Positions 36,399 through 43,087 of a stretch of 64,000 bases of DNA are shown in pieces. Location of the stretch: contig NZ_JACJVJ010000001.1 of NCBI RefSeq assembly GCF_014237875.1, positions 1,042,501-1,106,500 of the forward strand. The letters run 5' to 3'. The number at the start of each line of letters is the position of its first letter. Within the stretch, counting starts at the first letter, position 1. This stretch comes from Parasphingopyxis marina. GTDB taxonomy: Bacteria > Pseudomonadota > Alphaproteobacteria > Sphingomonadales > Sphingomonadaceae. The notes under the pieces were generated by a model that saw only the letters and a program-made list of their open reading frames with translations, was not told the DNA's origin and made no database searches. Position numbers and translations under genes: made by a program.

Positions 36399-36421
36399 GT
36401 CATAAAACCGGTTTATATGAC
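36399..36421. promoter_or_regulatory. Palindrome GTCATAAAACCGGTTTATATGAC
   Basis: A near-perfect inverted repeat in the 150-base gap before the CMD/Rieske operon and just after the GntR gene. Its half-site ATATGACTTT matches the perfect palindrome at 19925. Its flank TAAAGGTCATAA resembles sequences before the LigB-like operon and the GST at 35486. Candidate GntR operator. Confidence 0.6.
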
Positions 36422-36500
36422 TTTATGCAGGGGCTAATGCCTTCTTTTGAGCAGGACTGCCACCGCCGCTTGTCGGCGCGTGGATGTGGTGGAGTGAGAT

Positions 36501-37061
36501 GTGCCGAGAATACCTTTTCCAGAAATAGCCACGATGACCGCCAAACAGCGGCAGGTTCATGACTCGGTCGTAAACGGTCCGCGGGGGCGCATCGTCGGCC
36601 CGTTGCGGGCGGCGCTCCATAATCCGCAACTCGCCGAGCATTGGCAGAAATTCGGCGCGGCGCTGCGCTACGATACGTGTCTCGAAAAACGGCACAGCGA
36701 ATTGGCGATCCTCGTAACGGCGAGGGCCTGCAACTGTTCGTTCGAATGGTTTCAGCACGAGCAACCCGCGCTCGATGCCGGGCTGTCGCCCGATATCCTG
36801 GCAGCCATTCGAAGCAATGGCGTTCCGGTTTTCGCCGATTGCGCCGATCGGACCATCTACGAATTCGCCTTTCAGCTCCAACGCACCTGCACGGTGGCCG
36901 AAGAGACGCATGCGGCGGTTCGCGACATCTACGGCGTGACCGGCGTCGTCGAGCTTACCGCGCTGGTGGGCTATTATACGCTGGTGGCGATGACATTGAA
37001 TGCGCACGATTTCGAGCTTCCCGAGGGAGCACCCGACCCGTTCGCACAGCCGGCGGCGTGA
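36501..37061 (+). CDS. Carboxymuconolactone decarboxylase (CMD/AhpD)-family protein
   Basis: A 186-residue CMD-fold protein. RHSELAILVTARACNCSFEWFQHE contains the C-x-x-x-x-E-W-x-x-H motif of the gamma-carboxymuconolactone decarboxylase group, rather than the C-x-x-C of AhpD peroxidase reductases. The start is GTG with GGAG six bases before. It precedes the Rieske oxygenase by 48 bases in an apparent operon. It may decarboxylate or isomerise a ring-cleavage product; the substrate is unknown. Confidence 0.82.
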   Translation: MPRIPFPEIATMTAKQRQVHDSVVNGPRGRIVGPLRAALHNPQLAEHWQKFGAALRYDTCLEKRHSELAILVTARACNCSFEWFQHEQPALDAGLSPDILAAIRSNGVPVFADCADRTIYEFAFQLQRTCTVAEETHAAVRDIYGVTGVVELTALVGYYTLVAMTLNAHDFELPEGAPDPFAQPAA

Positions 37062-37109
37062 GCCTTTTCGAAACGCCGCGGATCAACGGAAATATTTGGT
37101 GAAGGACAG

Positions 37110-38414
37110 ATGCTAAGCGAAGAAAAGAACAGGCAGTTCACGCAGGTTGGTGCGGGCACGCCGATGGGCGAATTGCTGCGCCGTTACTGGATGCCGATCG
37201 CCGCGGAAACCGAGCTTGATGATCGCGCGACCAAGCCCGTCCGGCTGATGGGCGAGGATCTGGCGCTCTACAAGGATCTGAGCGGCCAGTTCGGCCTTGT
37301 CGAACGTCAATGTCCGCATCGCCGCGCCGATCTTGTCCATGGCTTTGTCGAAGAATGCGGTTTGCGCTGCAACTATCACGGCTGGCTGTTCGACGAGACC
37401 GGCGCCTGTCGTGAGCGCCCCTTCGAGGACGTTATCTTCAAGGGGAATGAGAGCGTGCGGGAGAAGGCGCGCATCAAGGCCTATCCCGTGCGCGTTCTCG
37501 GCGGCCTGATCTGGGCTTATCTCGGGCCTCTGCCGGCCCCCGAGCTTCCCGAATATGAAGCGTTCAACTGGCCCAATGGATTCCGCCAGGTGATCCTCTC
37601 GGAAATTCCGTGCAACTGGGCGCAATGCCAGGAAAATTCGATCGATCCGGTGCATTTCGAATGGATGCATTCCAACTGGAGCATCCGCCTGAAGGGAGAA
37701 AAGGGCCCCTATGGGCCCAAGCATCTCAAGGTCGGTTTCGACGAATTCGAACATGGTTTCCTCTACAAGCGTATCCGCGAGGATACCGACGAGGAGCATG
37801 ATCTATGGTCTGTCGGCCGCACCGCGCTCTGGCCGGTCGGCATGTTCCTCGGCGATCATTTCGAATGGCGCGTGCCGATCGACGACGAGAATACGCTGTC
37901 GGTGGCCTGGTCCTTCCAGCGCATGCCGGTCGAGAGCGAACCCTTCGTCCAGGATCGCATTCCCTATTGGTACGGCCCGATCGTCGACGAGAAGGGCGAA
38001 TGGATTTCGAGCCATGTCATGAACCAGGATTTCATTGCTTGGGCGGGGCAGGGCCGTATCGCGGACCGGACCAAGGAGCTGCTCGGGCGCAGCGATGCCG
38101 GCGTCGGCCTGATGCGCCGCCGCTTCTTCGAGGAAATGGACGCGGTCGCCCGGGGCGACGATCCCAAGGCGGTCATCCGCGATCCCGACAAGGCCCGAAA
38201 TATCGCGCTGCCGATCGTCCATGCCGACAGATATCATCAGGGCCTCACGCGCGAGCAGCTGATCGCCCACCCGGTTCTCGGTCGCCATATCAAAGGCTAT
38301 CCTTATCAATATGGGCAGCCGCAGGCGCTGCTGGAATCGATCTGGGATGCTGCCGGAATCCGCGCCGAGGATCTGGGCCTGAAGGCGCCGGAAATGGCGG
38401 GAGAAATGGAATGA
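37110..38414 (+). CDS. Rieske non-heme iron oxygenase, phthalate-dioxygenase/O-demethylase type
   Basis: A 434-residue oxygenase component. The Rieske [2Fe-2S] ligands appear as CPHRRADL and CNYHGW at residues 70-95. The mononuclear iron site begins with NSIDPVHFEWMH near residue 180. Length and pattern match phthalate 4,5-dioxygenase-type and LigX-type aromatic O-demethylases. No ferredoxin or reductase gene is in the window, so electron partners must be elsewhere. The following GST overlaps the stop by four bases. Hydroxylation or O-demethylation of an aromatic acid is expected. Confidence 0.9.
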   Translation: MLSEEKNRQFTQVGAGTPMGELLRRYWMPIAAETELDDRATKPVRLMGEDLALYKDLSGQFGLVERQCPHRRADLVHGFVEECGLRCNYHGWLFDETGACRERPFEDVIFKGNESVREKARIKAYPVRVLGGLIWAYLGPLPAPELPEYEAFNWPNGFRQVILSEIPCNWAQCQENSIDPVHFEWMHSNWSIRLKGEKGPYGPKHLKVGFDEFEHGFLYKRIREDTDEEHDLWSVGRTALWPVGMFLGDHFEWRVPIDDENTLSVAWSFQRMPVESEPFVQDRIPYWYGPIVDEKGEWISSHVMNQDFIAWAGQGRIADRTKELLGRSDAGVGLMRRRFFEEMDAVARGDDPKAVIRDPDKARNIALPIVHADRYHQGLTREQLIAHPVLGRHIKGYPYQYGQPQALLESIWDAAGIRAEDLGLKAPEMAGEME

Positions 38415-39064
38415 AGCTGCATTGGTCGCCAAGTTCGCCCTTCGTCCGCAAGGTCATGGTGTGCGCCCATGCGCTTGGCATCGACGATCGCATCGCCTGC
38501 GAGCGCAGCCCGGTCGGCCCGGCCCGCCTCAACGATGCGGTGATGGCCGATAATCCGCTCAACAAGATTCCGACGCTGATCACCGAGCAGGGGATGGCGC
38601 TCTACGATTCGCGGGCGATCTGCGAATATCTCGACGATCTGGCGGGTGGCGCCATTCTCTTTCCCGCCGCGGGGCCCGAACGCTGGCAAGCACTGGCCTG
38701 GCAATGCCTTGCAGATGGACTGATCGACGTCGCCGTGCTGCGCCGCGACGAATATTATCGCGGCGAGGGGCACCGCTCCCCGGCGCATTATCATGCCTTC
38801 AAGACCAAGATGGCAGCGGCGCTGGACGCGATGGAGGCGGCGGTTCCGGCGCTCGAACGCGGCGGGCTTACCATCGGCACGATCTCCATCGGCGTAGCGC
38901 TGGCCTATCTCGATTTCCGGCCGCCGGGCGAGGAATGGCGCGATGGCCGCCTGGCGCTGGCGAATTGGGAAGCCGAATTTGCGCGGCAGCCGGCGATGCT
39001 CGCCGCTCCGTTTCCCGATGAAGGCGGTGCGCCGAAGCAGTTTCCCTTCTACAAGATCGAATAA
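38411..39064 (+). CDS. Glutathione S-transferase, 'SPxxRK' type (copy 3)
   Basis: A 217-residue GST starting KLHWSPSSPFVRKVMVCAH. The ATG overlaps the Rieske stop (ATGA), so it is translationally coupled to the oxygenase. LNKIPTLITEQGMALYDS binds glutathione. It is a close paralogue of the GSTs at 34812 and 30497. The tight coupling suggests that glutathione acts on the oxygenase product. Confidence 0.83.
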   Translation: MKLHWSPSSPFVRKVMVCAHALGIDDRIACERSPVGPARLNDAVMADNPLNKIPTLITEQGMALYDSRAICEYLDDLAGGAILFPAAGPERWQALAWQCLADGLIDVAVLRRDEYYRGEGHRSPAHYHAFKTKMAAALDAMEAAVPALERGGLTIGTISIGVALAYLDFRPPGEEWRDGRLALANWEAEFARQPAMLAAPFPDEGGAPKQFPFYKIE

Positions 39065-39135
39065 TCGGCCGGGCCGAAGACCGGCCCCGTAAACCCCTGC
39101 GACAGCCCCTGTCGTCATGCCGCGGAGAAATCCCA

Positions 39136-39807
39136 ATGCCAGACATAGAAGAAACCGTCCGACGGCTCTCGGCCCTCGATTGCTGCGCCTTGTCGGACGC
39201 GCTCGACAGCCTGCACTTGGAAGGCGCCGTTACCGGCCTCGCCCAGCGGTCCGGCGAGGGGCGCATCGCCGGTATCGCCGTTACCTTCAAAGTGGCGCCG
39301 GGCGATCCGCCTCCGGGCCCGCCGCGGCATCTCGGTACCGCGGCCATCGCGGCTTCCGACGGCCATAGCATTATCGTCGTCGAACAGCGTAGCGGGGTCG
39401 AAGCCGGGTGCTGGGGCGGCCTTTTGACGCGCGGGGCTCTCGTGCAGGGGGTTCGCGGCGTCGTTGCCGATGGGCCGGTCCGGGATATCGACGAGGCGCG
39501 CGAACTGAACTTTCCGATCTTCACCAACCGGACGACGAGCTTTACCGCGCGCGGACGGGTCGTCGACCAGGGCACCAATCTCGATATAGCGGTCGGCTCG
39601 GCCACCGTTTCGCCGGGGGATTTCGTGGTCGCCGATAACAGCGCGGTGATCTTCATCAAGCCGGACGATGTCGAGCGGGTGCTTGTCGCGGCGGAGGCGA
39701 TCGCGGCACGCGAAGCGGCCATGGTCGCGGCGATAGAGGCGGGTACCCCGATCGGCGAGGTCATGTCCGGCGCCTATGAACATATGTTGAGCGAGCCATT
39801 GAAATGA
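39136..39807 (+). CDS. RraA/LigK-like protein (copy 2), altered acidic site
   Basis: A 223-residue RraA-fold protein with ADGPVRDIDEAREL preserving the Arg-Asp pair. In the glycine-rich loop the sequence is AGCWGGLLTRGALVQG: Gly stands where the other two copies have Asp (W-G-D-I-L). That acidic position is normally conserved in active aldolases, so this copy may be inactive alone or have another role. It overlaps the next RraA-like gene by four bases, suggesting a heteromeric pair. Confidence 0.8.
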   Translation: MPDIEETVRRLSALDCCALSDALDSLHLEGAVTGLAQRSGEGRIAGIAVTFKVAPGDPPPGPPRHLGTAAIAASDGHSIIVVEQRSGVEAGCWGGLLTRGALVQGVRGVVADGPVRDIDEARELNFPIFTNRTTSFTARGRVVDQGTNLDIAVGSATVSPGDFVVADNSAVIFIKPDDVERVLVAAEAIAAREAAMVAAIEAGTPIGEVMSGAYEHMLSEPLK

Positions 39808-40481
39808 GCGACGAACCCGACCGGAATATCGAACGCGCGGCCAAACTGGATACCGCGACGCTGAGCGATGCTCTGGATCGCCTGAATATCGTCGGGCAAT
39901 GCTACAAGATCGCCGGGCGGGATCCCAATTTCCGCATGGTGGGCCGGGCTTTCACCATGCGGTGCGGCCCCGCCGCTTCTCCCCCCGGAACGGTCGGCGA
40001 TTATATCGACGATGTCCCGCCGGGCCATGTCGTCGTGATCGACAATGGCGGGCGAGAGGATGCGACGATCTGGGGCGATATCCTGACCGAGATCGCGCAT
40101 CGGCGCGGCGTTGCGGGAACGCTCATCGACGGCATCAGCCGCGACGTCCGCTTGTGCCGGGAACTTGGCTATCCGGTGTTCAGCAAGGGCCATTGGATGC
40201 GCACGGGCAAGGATCGCGTGCAGGTCGAAGAGATGAACTGCGCGGTGAATATCGGCGGCGCGCGCGTCGCGCCCGGCGATATCATCTGCGGCGATGCCGA
40301 TGGCGTGCTGGTTCTGCCGAAAGACCATGAAGCGGCGGTGTTGGACGCAGCCGAGGAAATCCACGCGGCGGAGGAGGATATCCGGACTGCGTGCCGAAAG
40401 GGCATGCGCCTCGACGAAGCGCGCAAGGCCTTCCGCTATCATAGCCTGCAGACACGGCGCGCCGCATCCGACAAGTCATAA
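39804..40481 (+). CDS. RraA/LigK-like aldolase (copy 3)
   Basis: A 225-residue RraA-fold protein, coupled by an ATGA overlap to copy 2. It keeps both landmark motifs: ATIWGDILTEIAHRRG and DGISRDVRLCREL. It is expected to cleave a 4-hydroxy-2-oxo acid from ring cleavage, releasing pyruvate. It is the last gene of the CMD-Rieske-GST-RraA-RraA block and converges with the methyltransferase of the peptide-export locus. Confidence 0.82.
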   Translation: MSDEPDRNIERAAKLDTATLSDALDRLNIVGQCYKIAGRDPNFRMVGRAFTMRCGPAASPPGTVGDYIDDVPPGHVVVIDNGGREDATIWGDILTEIAHRRGVAGTLIDGISRDVRLCRELGYPVFSKGHWMRTGKDRVQVEEMNCAVNIGGARVAPGDIICGDADGVLVLPKDHEAAVLDAAEEIHAAEEDIRTACRKGMRLDEARKAFRYHSLQTRRAASDKS

Positions 40482-40525
40482 CGGACGATCGAGGAAAATG
40501 GCGGGTACGATCGCGCGCCGCGGCG

Positions 40526-41920
40526 CTACCCGGCCAGCCCCATGCGGGCCAGCCGCGGTGTGTCTTCCAATATCGTCGATTCCTCGCCCGTCCCGACGCT
40601 GACCGGTCCATGCGGCGTGAGCAGCGCGTTGATGTGCAATAGCGTCCGCCCGCCCGCGTTCCAGGCGTTCAGCTTGGCGGCGTCGATCGCTGCATCGGGG
40701 GGGTCGACGGGCATGATCTGGCTTGCCGTGAACAGGGCATCGGCGGCGTTCAGGATATCGGCCTCGGTGCAATCGTCGGCCGCCTCGGCGATCGCGGCGA
40801 GGCTCGCAGGGCCGTCGGCGAGCCGGTCGATGATCGCATGGGCGGCGAGATTGTCGAACCGCAGCGTTCCGGCGGGCGTTTTCGCAGTGAACTCGGCCTC
40901 GTCCGCGTCAACCCGTGCCATCCAGTACCCGTCCAGCCGCCGTGCATCGATCTCGCCCTTGTCGATCCTGTCGAAGGGCGGTTTCGCATAGATGTCGGTG
41001 CGGAATTGCGAGTGGAGATCGAGGTCGATGGTCAGTTCGCGGGTCTGCGGATCGGCGATCGATGCCAGCGCCTCGCGCTGTGCCTTTTTGAGGTAGAAAT
41101 CCTCACGCAACCGGACCGCCATGGCCGATCGGACGAAGCGAAGCCCTTGGGCCTCCGCCGCGCCGACGACGTCGGCGGACCAGAGCGGCTGCCAATGGGC
41201 GTTCAGATATTCGTGCGGGAAATAATCGTCGGGCAGCCGGGTCCGCAACTCGTCCATCCATTCGAAATGGCGTTCGCCGATGGTCGGCATGCCGGCCTGG
41301 CTCAGCGCGCGCGCTTCCTCGTATGCGCTTTCGAAACGCTCGGTGGGCGTGCCTTGCTTCGAACGGGAGAGCACCAGCAGCAGTTTCTGCATGGCCAGCC
41401 GCTGTGTCCATCCGGGCAGGCAGTTATAGCCGATCGTCGCGACGCCGCCGGCGGAAAGGTTGCGCGCGATCAGCGTCAGCACGTCGCGCCGATTCTCCGG
41501 GCTCACCCAGCTGAGCACGCCCTGGACCGCGATATAGTCGGCCGCGACGGGCTCATGCGCCAGCGTATCGTGGAAGGTCGCGCAATGCAGTTCGACATTG
41601 GCGATGCCGAGTTCGTTCGCGATTGCGCGACCGCGCTCGATATGGGCGGGCATGGCGTCGATGCCGACGAAGCAGCTTTCGGGATAGGCCGCGGCGATGA
41701 AGATCAGGCCAAGCCCGTCGCCGCAGCCGATATCCAGCATGGTAAAGGGGCGGTGCGCTTTGCCGCCCGTGCCGCGGGGCGGCGCTATGCCGTCCCGCAG
41801 CAGCAGGTCATCGATCCAGGACGGCGCGAAGGCAGCGTGGTAGGCGCTCGGATAGAGCGAGTCCCCGATATAGCCTTCGATGTCCGGCCGCCCCGTTCCG
41901 TCAACGTGAGAACGGGCCAA
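40526..41920 (-). CDS. SAM-dependent methyltransferase with C-terminal regulatory domain
   Basis: A 464-residue protein. The class I SAM-binding fold is clear: TMLDIGCGDGLGLIFIAAAYPES, GIDAMPAHIERG, and NVELHCATFHDTLAHEP. The second half looks like the methyltransferase regulatory domain (MethyTransf_Reg type) found in standalone bacterial methyltransferases. The start is TTG, four bases after the stop of precursor P1, suggesting coupling. By location it could methylate exported precursor peptides before secretion; that is inference. It is the last gene of the peptide-export locus. Confidence 0.82.
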   Translation of the reverse strand: MARSHVDGTGRPDIEGYIGDSLYPSAYHAAFAPSWIDDLLLRDGIAPPRGTGGKAHRPFTMLDIGCGDGLGLIFIAAAYPESCFVGIDAMPAHIERGRAIANELGIANVELHCATFHDTLAHEPVAADYIAVQGVLSWVSPENRRDVLTLIARNLSAGGVATIGYNCLPGWTQRLAMQKLLLVLSRSKQGTPTERFESAYEEARALSQAGMPTIGERHFEWMDELRTRLPDDYFPHEYLNAHWQPLWSADVVGAAEAQGLRFVRSAMAVRLREDFYLKKAQREALASIADPQTRELTIDLDLHSQFRTDIYAKPPFDRIDKGEIDARRLDGYWMARVDADEAEFTAKTPAGTLRFDNLAAHAIIDRLADGPASLAAIAEAADDCTEADILNAADALFTASQIMPVDPPDAAIDAAKLNAWNAGGRTLLHINALLTPHGPVSVGTGEESTILEDTPRLARMGLAG

Positions 41921-41924
41921 GCGC

Positions 41925-42146
41925 TTAGCGTTTCGGCGTCGTCTTGGCGATCGGCGGGCTGACCTTTTGCGTCAGGCTGTCGATCTTATAGTCCAGGTCT
42001 GCCGCCGCGTTGAGCGTCGGCCCGTTGCTGGTGAGGAGCCGGAGATAGACTTCGCCGCCGGCAACCCCGGCGAGCTCCGCCTCTTCGAGTTCGACGGTGC
42101 CGGCCTTGCTCACTTTCTCGCCCGCGCTTTTCTTTGCCTTGCTCAT
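41925..42146 (-). CDS. Double-glycine precursor peptide P1
   Basis: A 73-residue precursor. The leader VSKAGTVELEEAELAGVAGG ends in Gly-Gly, the cleavage site for the C39 domain of the exporter at 45584. The 42-residue core starts EVYLRLLTSNGPTLNAAAD and has no Cys. The core aligns with P2's (YLRL/YLKI, G-x-[TS]-L), so the two are paralogues. Leader type A (K-x-G-[TA]-V-E-L) is shared with P2, P4 and P6. It lies directly before the methyltransferase. Confidence 0.82.
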   Translation of the reverse strand: MSKAKKSAGEKVSKAGTVELEEAELAGVAGGEVYLRLLTSNGPTLNAAADLDYKIDSLTQKVSPPIAKTTPKR

Positions 42147-42181
42147 CAGGATCGCTCCTCGTTGGAAATGGAGGCCGGGTC

Positions 42182-42409
42182 TCAGAGTTTGAGGGTCTTG
42201 GACGAAAGCGCTGTCTTGTACGCCTGATCCTCAATCTTCAGCGTCCGTTCGCCGATCGAATTGGCGTTGAATTCCAGCGATTCGCCTTTGATGTCACCGA
42301 TTTTGAGATAGCCGATGCCACCCTGGACGTCGCCGAGTTCGTTTTCGTCGAGTTCGACGGCGCCGGATTTGGTTACCTTGCCTTCGGTCTTCTTCGTTTC
42401 CTTGGTCAT
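42182..42409 (-). CDS. Double-glycine precursor peptide P2 (Hcp-like core)
   Basis: A 75-residue precursor with leader VTKSGAVELDENELGDVQGG and a 44-residue core. The core begins IGYLKIGDIKGESLEFNANS, strongly recalling the N-terminal strand of Hcp tube proteins of type VI secretion (consensus about YLKIdgIKGES). The resemblance then fades. It has no Cys. GGAG lies nine bases before the ATG. A hairpin and a CRP-like site lie upstream, so P2-P1-methyltransferase may form their own transcript. Confidence 0.85.
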   Translation of the reverse strand: MTKETKKTEGKVTKSGAVELDENELGDVQGGIGYLKIGDIKGESLEFNANSIGERTLKIEDQAYKTALSSKTLKL

Positions 42410-42468
42410 TTCGATTACTCCTTTCGCAAATCGATAAGCGCGACCCTAGGAAATCTGTGATCCGGCGC

Positions 42469-42484
42469 TGTGTCGCGGATCACT
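42469..42484. promoter_or_regulatory. CRP-like site TGTGT-CGCGGA-TCACT before P2
   Basis: Close to the TGTGA-N6-TCACA consensus and located about 60 bases before the P2 start. It is overlapped by a wider inverted repeat, GTGATCCG (42457) with CGGATCAC (42476). Two better matches lie before P10 and P5. Probably bound by a CRP/FNR-family regulator encoded elsewhere. Confidence 0.5.
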
Positions 42485-42522
42485 GTTTGCCGGTGTTTGC
42501 CCGGCTTTCGACTATGCAGTTA

Positions 42523-42547
42523 GCATAAAAATCCGCGATTTTCATGC
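42523..42547 (-). terminator. Hairpin between cNMP-domain gene and P2
   Basis: GCATAAAAATC and GATTTTCATGC form an 11-bp stem with one mismatch around a three-base loop, starting ten bases after the cNMP-domain gene stop. No strong T-tract follows on the minus strand. It could be an attenuator or processing site separating the exporter genes from P2, and is not a certain terminator. Confidence 0.4.
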
Positions 42548-42556
42548 GATTCGGTT

Positions 42557-43084
42557 TCAACCGACCGCTCCATGTTCCTCGTCCATCAGCGCGATCAGGC
42601 GGACCATGCGGTCGCCTGCGACATGGACGATGTCGAGCAACCTTTCGTCGATTTCACCGTCGCCTCCGCCGCTGCCCGCGACATCGGCGGTCAGCGAGCG
42701 CAACCGGTCCGACAGGAAGGTGGCGAGCGCCTTGAAGAAGCGGCCCGCGAACGCCGGGTTGGTGCCAAGCTCCCTGTCGAGCGCGTCGCGCGGAACAGCC
42801 AGCAGGCGGCACGGTTCGGAGGCGATCACATCGGTATCGGGCGGGCGTTTTTCGACGAAGGACATTTCGCCGATCACATCGCCGACGCCTAGGCTAGCCA
42901 CGACGGCGCCGTTCGCCAGCCGCACGTCCATCGCGCCCGCGGTGAGAAAATAGAGGGCCTCTACGGGCACTCCCGCCCTTACCAGCCTTTCGCCCTCGCC
43001 AAGTTCGACGATCGAGCCGGCTTTCGACAGGAAGACGACGTCCTCCTCGGCAAGGTCGCCCAAGATGTACAGTGCCTTGCGCAT
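42557..43084 (-). CDS. Cyclic-nucleotide-binding-domain protein without DNA-binding domain
   Basis: A 175-residue protein. Residues 10-125 form a cNMP-binding beta-roll: VELGEGERLVRAGVPVEALYFLTAG and VGDVIGEMSFVEKRPPDTDVIASEPC (phosphate-binding cassette). The remaining C-terminal part is acidic and helical with no helix-turn-helix, so it is not a CRP regulator itself. It starts three bases after the ABC exporter stop. NHLM-type export loci commonly carry such domains; it may gate or regulate the transporter in response to a nucleotide. Confidence 0.85.
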   Translation of the reverse strand: MRKALYILGDLAEEDVVFLSKAGSIVELGEGERLVRAGVPVEALYFLTAGAMDVRLANGAVVASLGVGDVIGEMSFVEKRPPDTDVIASEPCRLLAVPRDALDRELGTNPAFAGRFFKALATFLSDRLRSLTADVAGSGGGDGEIDERLLDIVHVAGDRMVRLIALMDEEHGAVG

Positions 43085-43087
43085 TGC

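Noticed and set aside
39071-39087. GGGCCG-AAGAC-CGGCCC hairpin as a terminator between the GST and RraA genes
   Set aside because: No T-run follows on either strand and the flanking genes look like one unit; it may just be a GC-rich hairpin.
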